Assembly (NCBI RefSeq): GCF_000247815.1
Contig: NC_021684.1
Location: 7,750,650-7,814,649 of the forward strand
DNA from: Ficedula albicollis
Lineage: Eukaryota > Chordata > Aves > Passeriformes > Muscicapidae
Length of the DNA: 64,000 bases
Reading direction: 5' to 3'
Shown here: piece after piece, positions 41,749-53,982 of the stretch
Layout: each line of letters starts with the position of its first letter
Numbering within the stretch: position 1 is the first letter of the stretch
The notes under the pieces: generated by a model
Told to the model about the DNA's origin: nothing
The model's input: only the letters and a program-made list of their open reading frames with translations
Databases searched by the model: none
Translations under genes and position numbers: made by a program

Positions 41749-41899
41749 TTAGTGGAATTTAGAAGAAAGATATTCTGACAACCTGTTGGCATGTTTTTTG
41801 CTCTAAGTATTCTGCATCTCTGTGTTAGTGGAATTTAGAAGAAAGACATTCTGACAACCTGTTGGCGTGTTTTTTGCTCTAAGTATTCTGCATCTCTGT
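41749..41899. repeat. Tandem pair, 75 bp units
   Basis: Copies at 41749-41823 and 41825-41899 (TTAGTGGAATTTAG to GCATCTCTGT) differ at two transitions and have a single G between them. Confidence 0.93.
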
Positions 41900-44126
41900 T
41901 TTGGCCACACCTATGCCAGTGGGATACTAGTTCTAACCTAAAAAAAAAAAAAGAGACATAGTGAAGGTAATGCTCTGAAAATATTATGAATCTAATCATG
42001 GCGTAGTGTGTAATGTTTTACCTAGGTTTTCCTAGTTTGAAAAGGGAGGATCAACCCTTCTGCAGGATGGAAGTAATTGCAAACTTGTATACAAGTGTGT
42101 TCGAAAACGTTTTAACATCCTCAAGCCTTCAGAAGTACCTCTTAGTATTCCCTTGTTTTCTTTGATCTTGCACAGTTTGTTCTTTTGGAATGACAAGTTT
42201 TAGGCTAACTGCTGATGTTTCCAAAGTATTGTTTAAATAAAGCCCAAGAAACCTCTCATGTTTACTAGTAAGAAAATTGAGCCACTTCTAAGGGTCTGTG
42301 TCTGCATTGGAAGCAGTAAGTGTAGAGCCCTGGTCCGTGTCCATCAGGAAAGGGAAGAAGCATCCTCAGCTGAAGTGCAGAGCCCAGGGAGCTCAGCCTG
42401 TGCTGAGGCCAAAGTGAAGGAGCAGGAGGGAGCTGAGGAGGGGCTGCCCCAGCCCCAGAAATGTTCCTGCCCTGCTCACTCTGCAGTGTGTGCAAGAGAT
42501 GATAACCCTTAGCAAAGGGCCACGCTGCCTTACTGGTAGATTTGCCAGGTTGGGGTTTGTTGCCTTTTCACCCTTTCCCAGTGTTCAGCAGTAACTGGGC
42601 TGCAGGCTCTTTGGGATTGGGGTAATTTTGTGTGTTTGAAATGCTCAACCTCCACAAATAGACTCTACAATTATTGTGTTCTGGTTGCAAGATGATTCAC
42701 TTAAGTAGTGAAAGTCTTGTTTAATGTTGCTCTAGAAATTTTCATTAAATTTATTGCATGGTTTGCTGCATCTCTAGGATCATTGTCCTTGGCTCTGAAT
42801 GCATCCATGCAACTGGAATCTTTTTAACCTACACACACTGGGAGAAGGGAAAAATTATGATGTCACTAGGGTAGGGATTTGTTTTGGTCTTTAGCAGAAA
42901 GTTTTCCTTGGTGGTTTCTTATGAGTATGAAAATGAACACACTGAATATTTGCTCTTCTAGATCCAACAAAAATGATAGATATCCAGCAAAGCTTGTCAA
43001 GGTGTCCAAAATATTCAACTGAAAGTCTGTTACTTAAGTGTTTTCTCCTTCCTTGTTTTGTTTACTAAATTTTAGTGACCAAAGAGTTTTTGTTCAGTCT
43101 TGTGACAAAGAAGAGACTCTTAAGAGCTTTTGCAGGTAATAGTAAATATTCTTGAAGCTATTTATCTGTAAAGGAAATGGAGGCTTGTGAAACTTGTAAC
43201 CTAAAGTGATGTTTTTAAACTTTAATGGATGATTTAAAATAGCCATCATAATAACTTTCTACATTCAGTGAATCAGCTAATCCTTACAAGTCTGAGACCT
43301 TGATGTCTCTTACCAATTTACTGCTATAATAGATTTTATACTATAATGAAGTATTATTTATTTATCCTCTTTTATGGCAATTTTAATAGGGTAATCATAT
43401 TGGGAAGGAATGTCTAGCCTGGGGGAAGGTCATCTTTATTTGATTGTGTAGAAAACAGATCAGTTGTTTTTTCAAGGATGCAAGTAATGTTTCTTTGTTA
43501 CTTCCTTAATTAAAGCAGGACTGATGACAACTTTTCAAATCCCAGGTGCTTTTTGAGCCTTGCTGCTGAATAAAGACAAAAAAGAGGGGGAAAAGTGCTG
43601 GATGCTCCTACAGAGGAGCAAGGAGGAATGTTCAGAGAATAATTGGAAATTATAAAGATATCTGTTACAACAAGATGCTTTTTTTCTCAAACATAAAAGC
43701 TTTTTAAAATTCAGAAGTTTCCATTGAATGAGACACTTTTCTTTTATGGCTTTTTATAATTACTTGCTAAACAGACCAATTTATTGAATACAAGAGCTTT
43801 TATCAAATGCTTGAAAACATAGATTCTCCTTACTGGACAACTGCCAGATGAGATTTTTTTGAGACTTAGAAACAGCTATGCACTCAGATGTTTGCCTCTT
43901 CTTTAACTCGAGTGCCAGAATGTCTCCAATGTGTTCTGTAGGACAGCCTCTCCGGATGGATAACTTTCCTCATTTTGCTTTTCACAAATCATGATCCTTT
44001 CTGTTCTCCTTAGAGATGGCTCTTATTTGTCAGTCTTGGGAAAATAAACTTTTGTCTTTTTTTGTTTAAACTCTGATGTTAATAGCTGTTATGCTGCAAC
44101 TATTGTAGATGTTTCAAATATTGAGC

Positions 44127-44308
44127 ATTTCTGTCAGTGCTATTTCGTGGTAGGTTTTACTGTCCCCTTAATTTTCCATGTTAGTTGCTGCTACTGCATT
44201 TTTTCTGATGCTCTAGTATTTCTGTCAGTGCTATTTCGTGGTAGATTTTACTGTCCCCTTAATTTTCCATGTTATTTGCTGCTACTGCATTTTTTCTGAT
44301 GCTCTAGT
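44127..44308. repeat. Tandem pair, 91 bp units
   Basis: Copies at 44127-44217 and 44218-44308 (ATTTCTGTCAGTGC to GCTCTAGT) differ at two bases. Leaving out the shared boundary A gives the one-base separation seen elsewhere. Confidence 0.92.
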
Positions 44309-45113
44309 GTTTTGAGGCTCAATGCAAATGCCATAGACTTTCCTTATCTTTCAGATACATTTAACTTTCTCTTCAGATGAGCTGAGAAGTTACAGAAACA
44401 CTGTGAAAATGGTTCTTGAGTAGTTAGGAATTATCAGTGTAGTCCAAATATTGCTCTAATGCTGGCTTATTAGTGCAAATCATTCCCATTTACACCTTTC
44501 TGGTCCTCACTGCTCTGGGAATGAGACTTCTTTTGCTGTCTTGGTAAAAAATAATTTCTATAGCTTAGAAAAATATATAACAAGCTAAAATTGTGGCTTG
44601 CATTCTTTCATGCTGTTAAAACGCAAAATACTTAGTTTTAAAATGCAATGATAAAAGCTGATACTTGTTTACACTTATGTGCCAAATACTCTCTAAGTTG
44701 CAAAGTCAGTTTGGATTATAATATATCTTTTAAATTGAATAGTAAACACTTATGTTTAAATAAATATGCTGTTTACAGTGTTAACAAGTTTATGATACAA
44801 TATTTAGACATCACTGGATTTCTATTTGCAGAATAATAAATGTAAAAGCAATATAGAGCATCAGTTTTGTATCACACTTTGTACAGTACTGCAATTATGT
44901 GAGACGTGTGCAATGCTTTTCAATACTCCATCTAAATTACTGAAGTTTTGTTGCAGACAAGTATCCATTTTTATCAAGGTGCTTGATTAGCTGAGACATT
45001 ATGCCAAAATAAGTGGCTAAGCTAGAATAGAGAACTTTGAAAAAGTTTCCTTCTTACCTTGCAGATCAGTTCTCACCTCCAACCTACCCTGTGGTTCTCA
45101 TTGCAGGCCACAA

Positions 45114-45295
45114 ACTTTGCATTTCCTGGTTTTTCTATTATATATTTTGAACAAATTATTTTCTGTCATAAGACTTTGCATTTCCTGGTTTTTCTATTCC
45201 ATATTTTGAACAAATTATTTTCTGTCATAATTAACTTTGCATTTCCTGGTTTTTCTATTATATATTTTGAACAAATTATTTTCTGTCATAATTAA
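45114..45295. repeat. Triple tandem repeat, about 60 bp units
   Basis: Three copies start at 45114, 45173 and 45234 (ACTTTGCATTTCCTGG to TTCTGTCATA). The first and third agree over about 58 bp and the middle one differs by two bases (CTATTCCATA instead of CTATTATATA). Linkers differ (AG, then ATTA). Unlike the pairs, there are three copies and variable linkers, so this may be a genuine short satellite. Confidence 0.88.
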
Positions 45296-46537
45296 CAGAC
45301 ATCTTTGGCAGCCGTCCTAAGTGGTCACACAGCACATGTTTTTTTATGGTGGCTGAAGGGATCTTTTGTTTTAAAATTAACTTGCTTTTGCCTGTCAGCA
45401 TGAATGATGCAGCAAAGCAATTTTGTGATAGTTGTGTAACAGCCCCATAAGTCTCTGTCTCCTGTGATTGCAGGGTATGGCAGAGCAGCCCAGGGTTCTG
45501 CAGACTGTCAGCAATAGGATTATTTGGGGTGTCTCAAATACAGTCAGCTCCCTGCTGGGGCAGAATGCTTGTTCTGCTGGGCACTGACCCCTTTATATTG
45601 GCTTTCACTAGGACAACTTTACAGGGATAAAACTGAACACTGAGATTCCTGTTTGCATTGTCTTATTATTATGATACAGTGTGGGTTTTCAGAATGTCAG
45701 ATCAAACATGCAGAATGATGCAGATACTGTGAAGGAATGCACAAGCAAAAAGCCCCAATGTATTTACTTGGGCAAATCTAAATGAGCAAAAGTCTAAAAG
45801 TTGATTTTTGGTTCTAATGATTCATATAACAGCTGACATGAAGGAGATTTCCTCTCTCACCTGCACGTCTCTAGGTAAGGCTGGAGTAAACTCATCCTCT
45901 GGACAAGTCACAGTAGAGCTGAATCTGCTCCTAACCTGGATAATTATCTTGTTATTTATTAGACTAATAACTTTCTGGTGTGTTATATTGTGTGCACTCA
46001 GAATTCACCTCGTTAAGATTATATCAAAGACTGACCTCCATTGACAAGATTAAATTGAAGTCATTTTCTCTAAGAGCTTAGGTAGAGTATTTGTGTTGTC
46101 AGCAAACAGGACTTTATCCTCTGTCCCTTAGGCTTTATCTCAAATGTAGTGTCAGAATGCCAGATGGATTTACTTTATTATTTTTTCTTCAAATTTTAAT
46201 ATTCCTTCTATTACCTTTCAGCTGTCACACTCAATAATTTCCTTGGAAAGGAAGTGTCCAAAAGAAGACATTGTATAACAACTCTGCTTAAATGCCCATT
46301 TTTTCAGCAGTATTTTTGAGCTGCTACATTGCCTGATGTTTAATCCTTAGAACTTGCAGGACTGTCCTAAATATGCTATTTTTTGTAGGCTTCTCACTTG
46401 CAAAAAAAACCTCAACAAGCCAAAGCCAACCTCTGCCCCAGTCAAACAGAAAAACCCCCAAAACTAAACAGGAAAATATTAAAAATCTGCAATAGCATAA
46501 GGAATACTTTTTATGCCACAATTTGCTTTAAAAAAAA

Positions 46538-46634
46538 CCCCTAAAATAAATCATATTATTGTGTTTACACTGGTAGATCGGAAGAGCGGTTCAGCCCCCT
46601 AAAATAAATCATATTATTGTGTTTACACTGGTAG
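46538..46634. repeat. 39-bp direct duplication around the adapter
   Basis: Identical 39-bp copies at 46538-46576 and 46596-46634 (CCCCTAAAATAAATC to ACACTGGTAG) flank the adapter-like sequence. The true locus probably has one copy. Confidence 0.9.
46575..46595 (+). other. Illumina adapter sequence embedded in the assembly
   Basis: The bases AGATCGGAAGAGCGGTTCAG, plus a following C, match the start of the Illumina paired-end adapter over 21 nt. On the right it is followed immediately by a second copy (46596-46634) of the 39-bp segment that precedes and overlaps it by two bases on the left (46538-46576). A fragment end running into adapter, then rejoined to overlapping sequence, explains the arrangement. 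It is not host DNA. Confidence 0.95.
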
Positions 46635-46670
46635 AATGGAGAAGAGAAAATACAGACTCAGACCAATCAA

Positions 46671-46796
46671 TCAATGAATACTGAATCAACTGAAGAAACA
46701 AACAGTCCTAAATATTCTTAATTTTAAAATAAGTCAATGAATACCGAATCAACTGAAGAAACAATCAGTCCTAAATATTCTTAATTTTAAAATAAG
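46671..46796. repeat. Tandem pair, 63 bp units
   Basis: Copies at 46671-46733 and 46734-46796 (TCAATGAATAC to AAAATAAG) differ at two bases. If the shared boundary T is left out, the units are separated by exactly one base, as in the other pairs of this window. Confidence 0.9.
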
Positions 46797-46811
46797 TGGT
46801 TTCTTTTTCCC

Positions 46812-46832
46812 TTTTTTTTTTTTTTTTTTTTA
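46812..46832. repeat. Poly-T tract
   Basis: About 21 T residues lie just after the 46671-46796 pair. A homopolymer of this length is a plausible cause of local short-read assembly trouble. Confidence 0.8.
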
Positions 46833-48127
46833 ATATAGCAGATTTTAGTAGTTGGCTAGCCTTGCTACTTACAGAACTTGATGAAAGAGGTTGCCTACTA
46901 ATTAACTTCTTTGGAAAAGGAAATAATCCACTGAATGAAATGAAATAATGTTTTTTTAGAGTTGATTTCAAGTATATTGTGACATCCTTATTTGAAATAT
47001 GTCCATTTTCCCTTCCATTTACAGAGTATTATAGAAGCTACAGGCAAATAAAATTTACATCCTTGAAATTAATAAGTCTGTATGTGAATTTCTGTAGAAA
47101 TTATTCCATGATGTATGTCAGAAGTTCAGTTCAAGAAGAACATTATATTGCTGCATATTCCAGTACAGAATGCTTTATCTTCAAATAAAAATAGGTTTAT
47201 GTTTGAATATTGTGTGCTTTTACTCTCAAATATATTAGGACAGGGACTCATATTTAAATTAATGTGATTCTTCAAAGGCACTAAACTTTGACCTCCTCCA
47301 GTTAGAAAGCACATCACAAATTGTTGCCAAGGGTTAAGGTATTTAAGAGGTTAAAAGTAGTCTGTACTGTTTGTTGCTTTCAAGGCTTAGTAAAATTTCT
47401 GATTAAAGTAGGTCATAAAGATATCAATAATTTTATCTAAATTGCTTTTGCTTATCTGGTTATAGTTCTGTACAAAATAGGCCAAATAGTTTTCAGAAAT
47501 CTTTAACAGGCAGACAATAACTTCTTGTTCAAAATAAGTCACTACAAAGCTTATATGTCCATATTAAAGTATGCATAATTTACAAGGCCAGCTATGATGT
47601 GCATTTATCAAATTTAGTATAAAGCAAATAATTTTAGGAAATGTCAGTTGGTACACATTGAGTACACATCTGCAGCTGTAGTTAATACTCCTGTGAAGTA
47701 AAAACACTTTTAGTTTGTCAGGGACTGAGTTCAGCACTGACAGCACTTCTTGATCTGGTGGAAATAAGCTAAACAGAGATCATAATTAAGTAATAACCCA
47801 GAAAAATATTTAAATTTAAAAAGCTTTGTAATAAAAATTGTACATATATTGTTTATGATTAGAGCTTTTGTTGGACTTGACTTCATATTTTCAGGGCAGC
47901 CAGAGAACTGAAACAATATGGAGTTTTCTTGAGATGTGTTGATAAATCACACATGATATGTTTTCATAAATGTACCTGTATGAAGAGTATAAAGGGAATC
48001 TTAGAAAAGATAGAGACTTTGTGTTCTACCCTTCTAGCTGGAGATGTTAATCAGTGGATTGATAGATGTATTAAACCATTCCAATCTCATTTTTATGCTG
48101 AATAGAGAATGTGGGTTTCTGTTGCAG

Positions 48128-48290
48128 TATGAATACTTCAATGCTGTGCTCATCAATGAACGAGATGAAGAAGGGAACTATCTGGAGCTGGGGAAGGAGT
48201 TCATCCTGGTGCCAAACGACCACTTCAACAACTTGCCTGTGAACATCAGTCTGAGCGACGTCCAAGTACCCACCAACATGTACAATAAGG
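48128..48290 (+). CDS. CACNA2D3: CACNA2D3 internal exon (VWA N-terminal region, 54 codons plus 1 nt)
   Basis: The exon is 163 nt, entered in phase 0 after a pyrimidine-rich tract and TTGCAG acceptor ending at 48127. It leaves in phase 1 at the donor GTAAGA (48291). It encodes 54 residues beginning YEYFNAVLINERDEEGN and ending VQVPTNMYNK, then a G that would start the Asp codon expected in the next exon. The peptide is nearly identical to mammalian CACNA2D3 as I remember it, with changes at EEGNY (DGNF-like in mammals) and ILVPND (ILAPND). CACNA2D1 and CACNA2D2 differ strongly here. The region belongs to the VWA N-terminal domain, between the alpha2 N-terminus and the VWA/MIDAS fold. An N-glycosylation sequon, N-I-S, is present in PVNISLSD. 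The open frame extends beyond both splice sites, but outside them the translation loses all family similarity. Confidence 0.97.
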
Positions 48291-49733
48291 GTAAGAACAG
48301 AGCTGCTTTTTTTCCTCATTCCACTGGCCAAACAAAAGCACACCCTTACTTACATATGAAGCTGTTGATTAACTGCGTGTTATCTGTGTTTTCCAGTTGG
48401 CAATAATACTGAAATTTTCCATGGTAGAATGTTTTAAGTATGTCAGTTCTGTAGTATCTTTTATTTTGTGGCAATTTAGCAGTTTCATGGGGTTAATGAT
48501 CTGCATATGAGGCTTGCATGAGTTCTGCCATAGAGTATGGCAGAATATGTTATTCTAGTGATTTATTTTCCAAAATCTTCAAATCATTTGAACAGAGCTT
48601 ACATTGTCACCAGTTTTATTCTATCTTTGCTGAGATCTAGAACAGTCTTTGATAGACACAGGATAGGTGGAGAGGAATGCTTTATTAGATTTATGTTTTC
48701 AAACTTCTGAGAATATTTCTATTAGTGTATGTGCTATTCTAGTTCTATACACAAACTCTCCTGGGGCTTTGCAGATTATATTTAGAAGGAACAATTTCTA
48801 CTCCCCTTTTTGATGTAGGTGCTGGATAGCACATTCTACTAACAAACAACAATATTAGGTACTGCATGTACTAAATTTTAAAATTTTAGACTTTGGTCTA
48901 AAAATTTGGAATGTAAAATAAAATGAGTAAATGTATATCTGAGTTTCCTTTTGCCACTTCACTTTAATCAGACAGCAGAAATTTGTATTTTTGCAGTGCT
49001 TATGCAGCACCTATTTATTTTTCTCAAGCCAGTAATAAAAGAAAAATTATGAAGGAAACCTTCAAAGTTTCCCAACAATATCTACAGTATTTGTCATTGG
49101 TTTATAGAAAGCTGCTTAATGTCATTATGTGGTTCCTCTTCTGCTTTTAACTATACTAAAAGACATCTAAAAGGACATTAAATGCTTTCCTCTTAATACA
49201 TTCCAGTCTAGCAGTTGTAGTAATTCATGCAAGAATATTGTGTAATAAGGCAAATTAATTCAGATAAGTAGATCTGGTAGAGAAACAGTGGATATGGCAG
49301 CTTCTTTTCAAAGTTAGGATTCTGACTTGTGAATCCTGAGAAGCCAAAACTCCTACAATAAAGTCTTAAACTAGGGATGAAAAATAAATCTTCCTAGAGA
49401 GTATTTGAAAGGTTGTGAAATGATTAATGCAGGATATTTTGAAAAGGCATGGAAAATGCTTAAAGCTTCTAAAGATACCCAAATGGCTTTTTTTGTGCGA
49501 GTGCTAATATTTATTTAATCAAGCCTGTCTATAAATTAATTCATTCCAGAATTGCTAAGGAGGAAAAAGAAATGGAAGGAATGTAGAGGTCATGCAACTG
49601 TGCTTTTCTGGAGAAGGAAGTATTCCTGAGTAGTTAGTGAGAACATTAGAACTAAAGAACCTTTGGGTATGTGATATGTGCTCATGCTATCTGTTGAATG
49701 CATTTTATATGCTGATCACTTATAGTTAAAGGT

Positions 49734-49883
49734 CAAAGTCAAAAGGCTTTCTACATCTTGCTTTGGCCTCTCATAAAGGGATTTTCTGTGGAGATGGGGA
49801 AGACAGAGCCAAAGTCAAAAGCTTTTTACATCTTGCTTTGGCCTCTCATACAGGGATTTTCTGTGGAGATGGGGAAGACAGAG
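49734..49883. repeat. Tandem pair, 75 and 74 bp units
   Basis: Copies at 49734-49808 and 49810-49883 (CAAAGTCAAAAG to GGAAGACAGAG) differ by one single-base indel and two substitutions. A single C lies between them. Confidence 0.92.
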
Positions 49884-50926
49884 TTCTATGATGATTCTTG
49901 TTTCTACTTTGTGTAATTCAAACCATCCAGAATTGTCACTTTATGCAGCTGCAGAAAAAGCATTTTTTAATCATTTAAATCTATTCCAATTGCAGAAATC
50001 TGGTTTGTTACTGGCATTTTCCTTACACATGGACATAATAATCTTGTTTGGAGCCTGTCAATGTCTGGAAATGGTCCTCTTACCAAGAAGAGAACTATAG
50101 ACTTAAAGTTTTTGTTGCCCAGTTTTGTAATGTAGAGGAGTGATAACAAGTTAATTTAATCCTAACCTGAGGGTACAAGCAGTAGATATTGATAGGTTTA
50201 CAGCCAAGTGTCTGCAGCACACCATTTCTTTATAAGGGGCCTGTTGTTCATTTCCAGGTTATGTTTCATTTTATTGAATTACTAGGGAGAACCACAGCCA
50301 GAACTCAGCTGAAAACAGACAAGTGTGATCACTGGACAGTTAAACACAGGGGTCTTGAGTCAACATAGAAAAAAATGAACCCTATTTGTGAGCTAATTCT
50401 TCACTTTCTCCTTAATTTTGGTTCTTTTGGTTGTACAGATAAGTTCAGAGAAGAGTCACAGGACTCATCACAGAATCGACAAATGTGCCGTGGACTGAGT
50501 CCACAGGGGCTCAGTTCATCTAACTTATTCAAGAGATCATTAAAGGCTTAATTAGTTGTTCTGTAGTTAATTACTAATACCAGGCTCTATAATCTGGTTG
50601 CCAAAGATTGTAAAAATCCCGTGGCTGAAATCAGGTTCCGTTATTTTGCAAATTGCACAACTGTGGGCTCAGTTAAGCTTTGGGAAAAGGTTTGGCCTGG
50701 GCTGAAAACAGAAAGCAGGGAAAAGGCTCTTATTGAATTAGTCATATAAAAATATTCATAGAGGAAAAAGAAGGGAAGAATGAAGGTATGTTTTTCATGT
50801 TAGAAGGAAAGTTTAATTTTTGGAAGTACAGAATCAATCTGAATCCACTTTGGGCAATGCAAAGGCAGAGTCCAGTTGTATATACAAGGCACTGTCTCAT
50901 TCAGCTTCTGGGCTTTTCCATTTAAA

Positions 50927-51096
50927 AAATTTACACAGGTTACATAGAGGCACAAAATAAGTTCTCATAGGTCTTATTTTTTATGTCTTCCTGTTTAATT
51001 TAGAATGTAAAGAAATTTACACAGGTTACATAGAGGCACAAATAAGTTCTCATAGGTGTTATTTTTTATGTCTTCCTGTTTAATTTAGAATGTAAA
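50927..51096. repeat. Tandem pair, 85 and 84 bp units
   Basis: Copies at 50927-51011 and 51013-51096 (AAATTTACACAGG to AGAATGTAAA) differ by one base of length in an A run and one substitution. A single G lies between them. The right end overlaps the start of the next pair. Confidence 0.92.
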
Positions 51097-51244
51097 TGAT
51101 TTGGGATGTGCTCTTGTCATGAACATATCTTGCATGTACATTTCCACAGCTACATGTTCCTGAGACAATGTAAATGATTTGGGATGTGCTCTTGTCATGA
51201 ACATATCTTGCATGTACATTTCCACAGCTACATGTTCCTGAGAC
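51089..51244. repeat. Tandem pair, 78 bp units, identical
   Basis: Copies at 51089-51166 and 51167-51244 (AATGTAAATGATTTGGG to TTCCTGAGAC) show no differences by eye. The pair begins inside the end of the preceding one, so two duplications are chained within 320 bp. Confidence 0.92.
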
Positions 51245-53027
51245 ACTCAGGTAGAACTTTCTACATATCAATTTGTATATTTTAAAGAGACATTAGTAAT
51301 AATGAAAAAATGATTACTAATTTAAAGTCTGCATGGTTTCAGCACTTGATTTATTACTTTCTGAGATGACAGTAGTATATTTAGAAGACTCTAGGAACGT
51401 GACATATAATTAAAAAGTAGCACTTGGAATGTGGGCTAGGCTTTCTGGCAACCGTCCATGGGGAGCATGGCAGTAAGACTGCCACTGGGGAGAGTAAGAT
51501 TCTAAAATGGATTTATGTGCACAAGGAAATGATGAAAGAAGACTCAAAACTGATCTTGCAGATGTTGACGGTGTATAAAAGAAAAATAGAGTAGCATTTT
51601 ACCTTTTGTTAGTATGAGAATGCAGGTAGCCAAGATCCCACATTCTTTGTCCAAAGTATGTGCTGTATCTGGGATGAAGAACCTACTCCAGTGTTTGGTT
51701 TTTTTTCCTAAATCTGTCACCTCATATTTACCCCTACTTGTGGACAGCAATGACATATTTTCTGCTATTGAGTTTTCACTCAGCAGTTTTTCCATGGAAG
51801 AGGCTTATGAATACTTGGATAAATGTGGTTTTCAGAGGAATGTAGATGAAAACCAAAGCCAAGGTGAGGGTCAGTGTGTCTTGGTGACACATGCTCAGGC
51901 AGTTCTAAGTTATGGCACCTGTTGAAAAGCAAAGCCTAGCAAAGTACACTACCAGAGGTGACACACAGCAGGATCTCATCCACTTATAGTAGCTTTGCAT
52001 AAAATCCAGGAAACACATGGGGAAACCCATTGTCTCAATATTAACTGAAAACAACTCCTGGGTTTGAGAATTTGCAGTTGTATATGTATATGTATGTATA
52101 TGACAAGGTAGGCTTTATATTCTAGAAATGGGAAGAGCCCAGGTTCTCTTCTTTTCAATGACTCAAAAATATCAGGGTGCAAGCACTTCTTACCTTTTAA
52201 ACTCTATTTCTCAGTGTAACAGTTTCTTCACAGTAAGAAATTTAGAGCTAGAGAGAGAATTATGTGCCTAAGAGCTTTTTCATGTATAAAATTATTAATT
52301 TTTTTAACCCCCCTATATTTAATAAAATCTTAAAATATCTCTGCCTCCATATTTTGTCTAAGATTGAGATTTTGGACTAAAATATTACACACCCAAACAC
52401 AACCTTTCTAAATGTTTTTAAAAATAAAAATGCCTTGTAGAATGAGCCACATTTGACTTTTCTCTTTGGCTATTTTGACAGAAGTAGGGTAAGGGTGACC
52501 ATAAGTGAATCTATCTAGAAGCCCTGAACAGTATATCTGAGATGTGGTGGTGGAGGAGGCAGACATGTGTCAATAGAGGTAGATTGGAGAAAGGATAACT
52601 TCTTTGTTTGGATCAGATGCATCTTGAGAAGTATGTTTGATTTTGCCTTAAAAAAAAGAACAAAGTAAAACAATTTGTCTTGGCAATAGAAGGGAACTAG
52701 GCTTGATTTACAGTCATGGGAGGTTTTTCCTTTGTTGCCATTTCTAGTTCACTGAAGATATAAGCTTGTTTTACTTTCTCAGTTTTATAATAGAGAAACA
52801 CTTCCTAGGGGATAAACCTTCATCCCATTAACACAGCTGACAATGCAATTAAGTGCATTCTACAGCTTTGCAAGACTGAGTTATCTACTGAATTTTTTAA
52901 AAGTCATTGAGCAAAGAGTCCAAACTTAACTATGGGATAAAAATCTCAGATTTTCCAGTTTAAAATACTTTTAATTATCTTAAATGTATTTTTGTTTTCA
53001 TCACTAGTGAATTTCTAAGGAAAAGAC

Positions 53028-53105
53028 ATATATATATATATATATATATATACATACACATATATAAATGTCTATATATTTATATCTATAAATGTGTATA
53101 TATTT
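53028..53105. repeat. AT dinucleotide microsatellite and AT-rich tail
   Basis: About twelve AT units (53028-53052) are followed by an imperfect TACATACACATATATAAATG and TATATTTATAT tail. It is probably polymorphic in length. Confidence 0.9.
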
Positions 53106-53862
53106 ATCTCCTGTGTGGTGGAGGTGTGATGCAGTCTGTTCTCATATCAAAGGATGTTGACATATATGTGTGATTCATGGAAGTATTGAAGGAAATATTA
53201 TGGACACAAGATGGTTCTGCAACTAAGTTGTCAAGTCCTGCATCAGAAGAATTTTAATTTAAGCAGCAGTACAAGGTTAATGTCTTTATTTTCCTGCCCA
53301 TGCAGAGATAGATCACGGCTCTGCACTGCCTTCTTTTTATAGAGCACAGATCACTTCTGAGAGCCAGGATGATTTTGTAACCAGTATTTCAGTGCTTGCC
53401 TGTTCTCCCAGGGCTTGTTTCCGGTGAGATTCCATTGTATAGCCCGAGGCACAGCTTCTCACTTTAAGCTCTGTGGCTATCGAAGCATTTCAGAGCTGGC
53501 TCAGCTGTCTGGTCTCCAGCACAGCCCAAGTGCCACCTTCACACACAGAGTTACATTTTCATGGTCCTGAAATTCAGCACATGCTCAACTACTGTGCTCC
53601 GTGTGGGGAGATTGAAGCCTGTGTTCAGAATTCTGTGCAACTTTATCTTTTATATTGGGCTTTTTGCCCTTTACTCCTAGTAAAGCCCTGGGGTGAATAT
53701 CACATGAACTCAAATGCCATTCACAGGTGCACACACAGCAGCACCATGCTGATACAAATGAATAGATTTGTTCTGAACAGACTCAGTTTGGGAAATTTTT
53801 CTTCCCAGATTGATTTACAGTGATGTCTGTTCAAATCAGTTTGAACACGGAAACGTCACGTC

Positions 53863-53982
53863 CACTCCTGCCGTGGAACTTTGCGAAAAGATTTGGTTGC
53901 TGTCTTTGAAGTGCCCAAGGTGCACTCCTGCCGTGGAACTTGGTGAAAAAATTTGGTTGCTGTCTTTGAAGTGCCCAAGGTG
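53863..53982. repeat. Tandem pair, 60 bp units
   Basis: Copies at 53863-53922 and 53923-53982 (CACTCCTGCCGTGG to GCCCAAGGTG) differ at three bases. Unit length is a multiple of three, so the minus-strand open frames here show a repeated peptide with no other support for coding. Confidence 0.92.

Noticed and set aside
48044..48406. A 120-codon intronless reading across the second exon
   Set aside because: Only 48128-48290 matches CACNA2D3; the extensions on both sides are intron read-through beyond clear splice sites.
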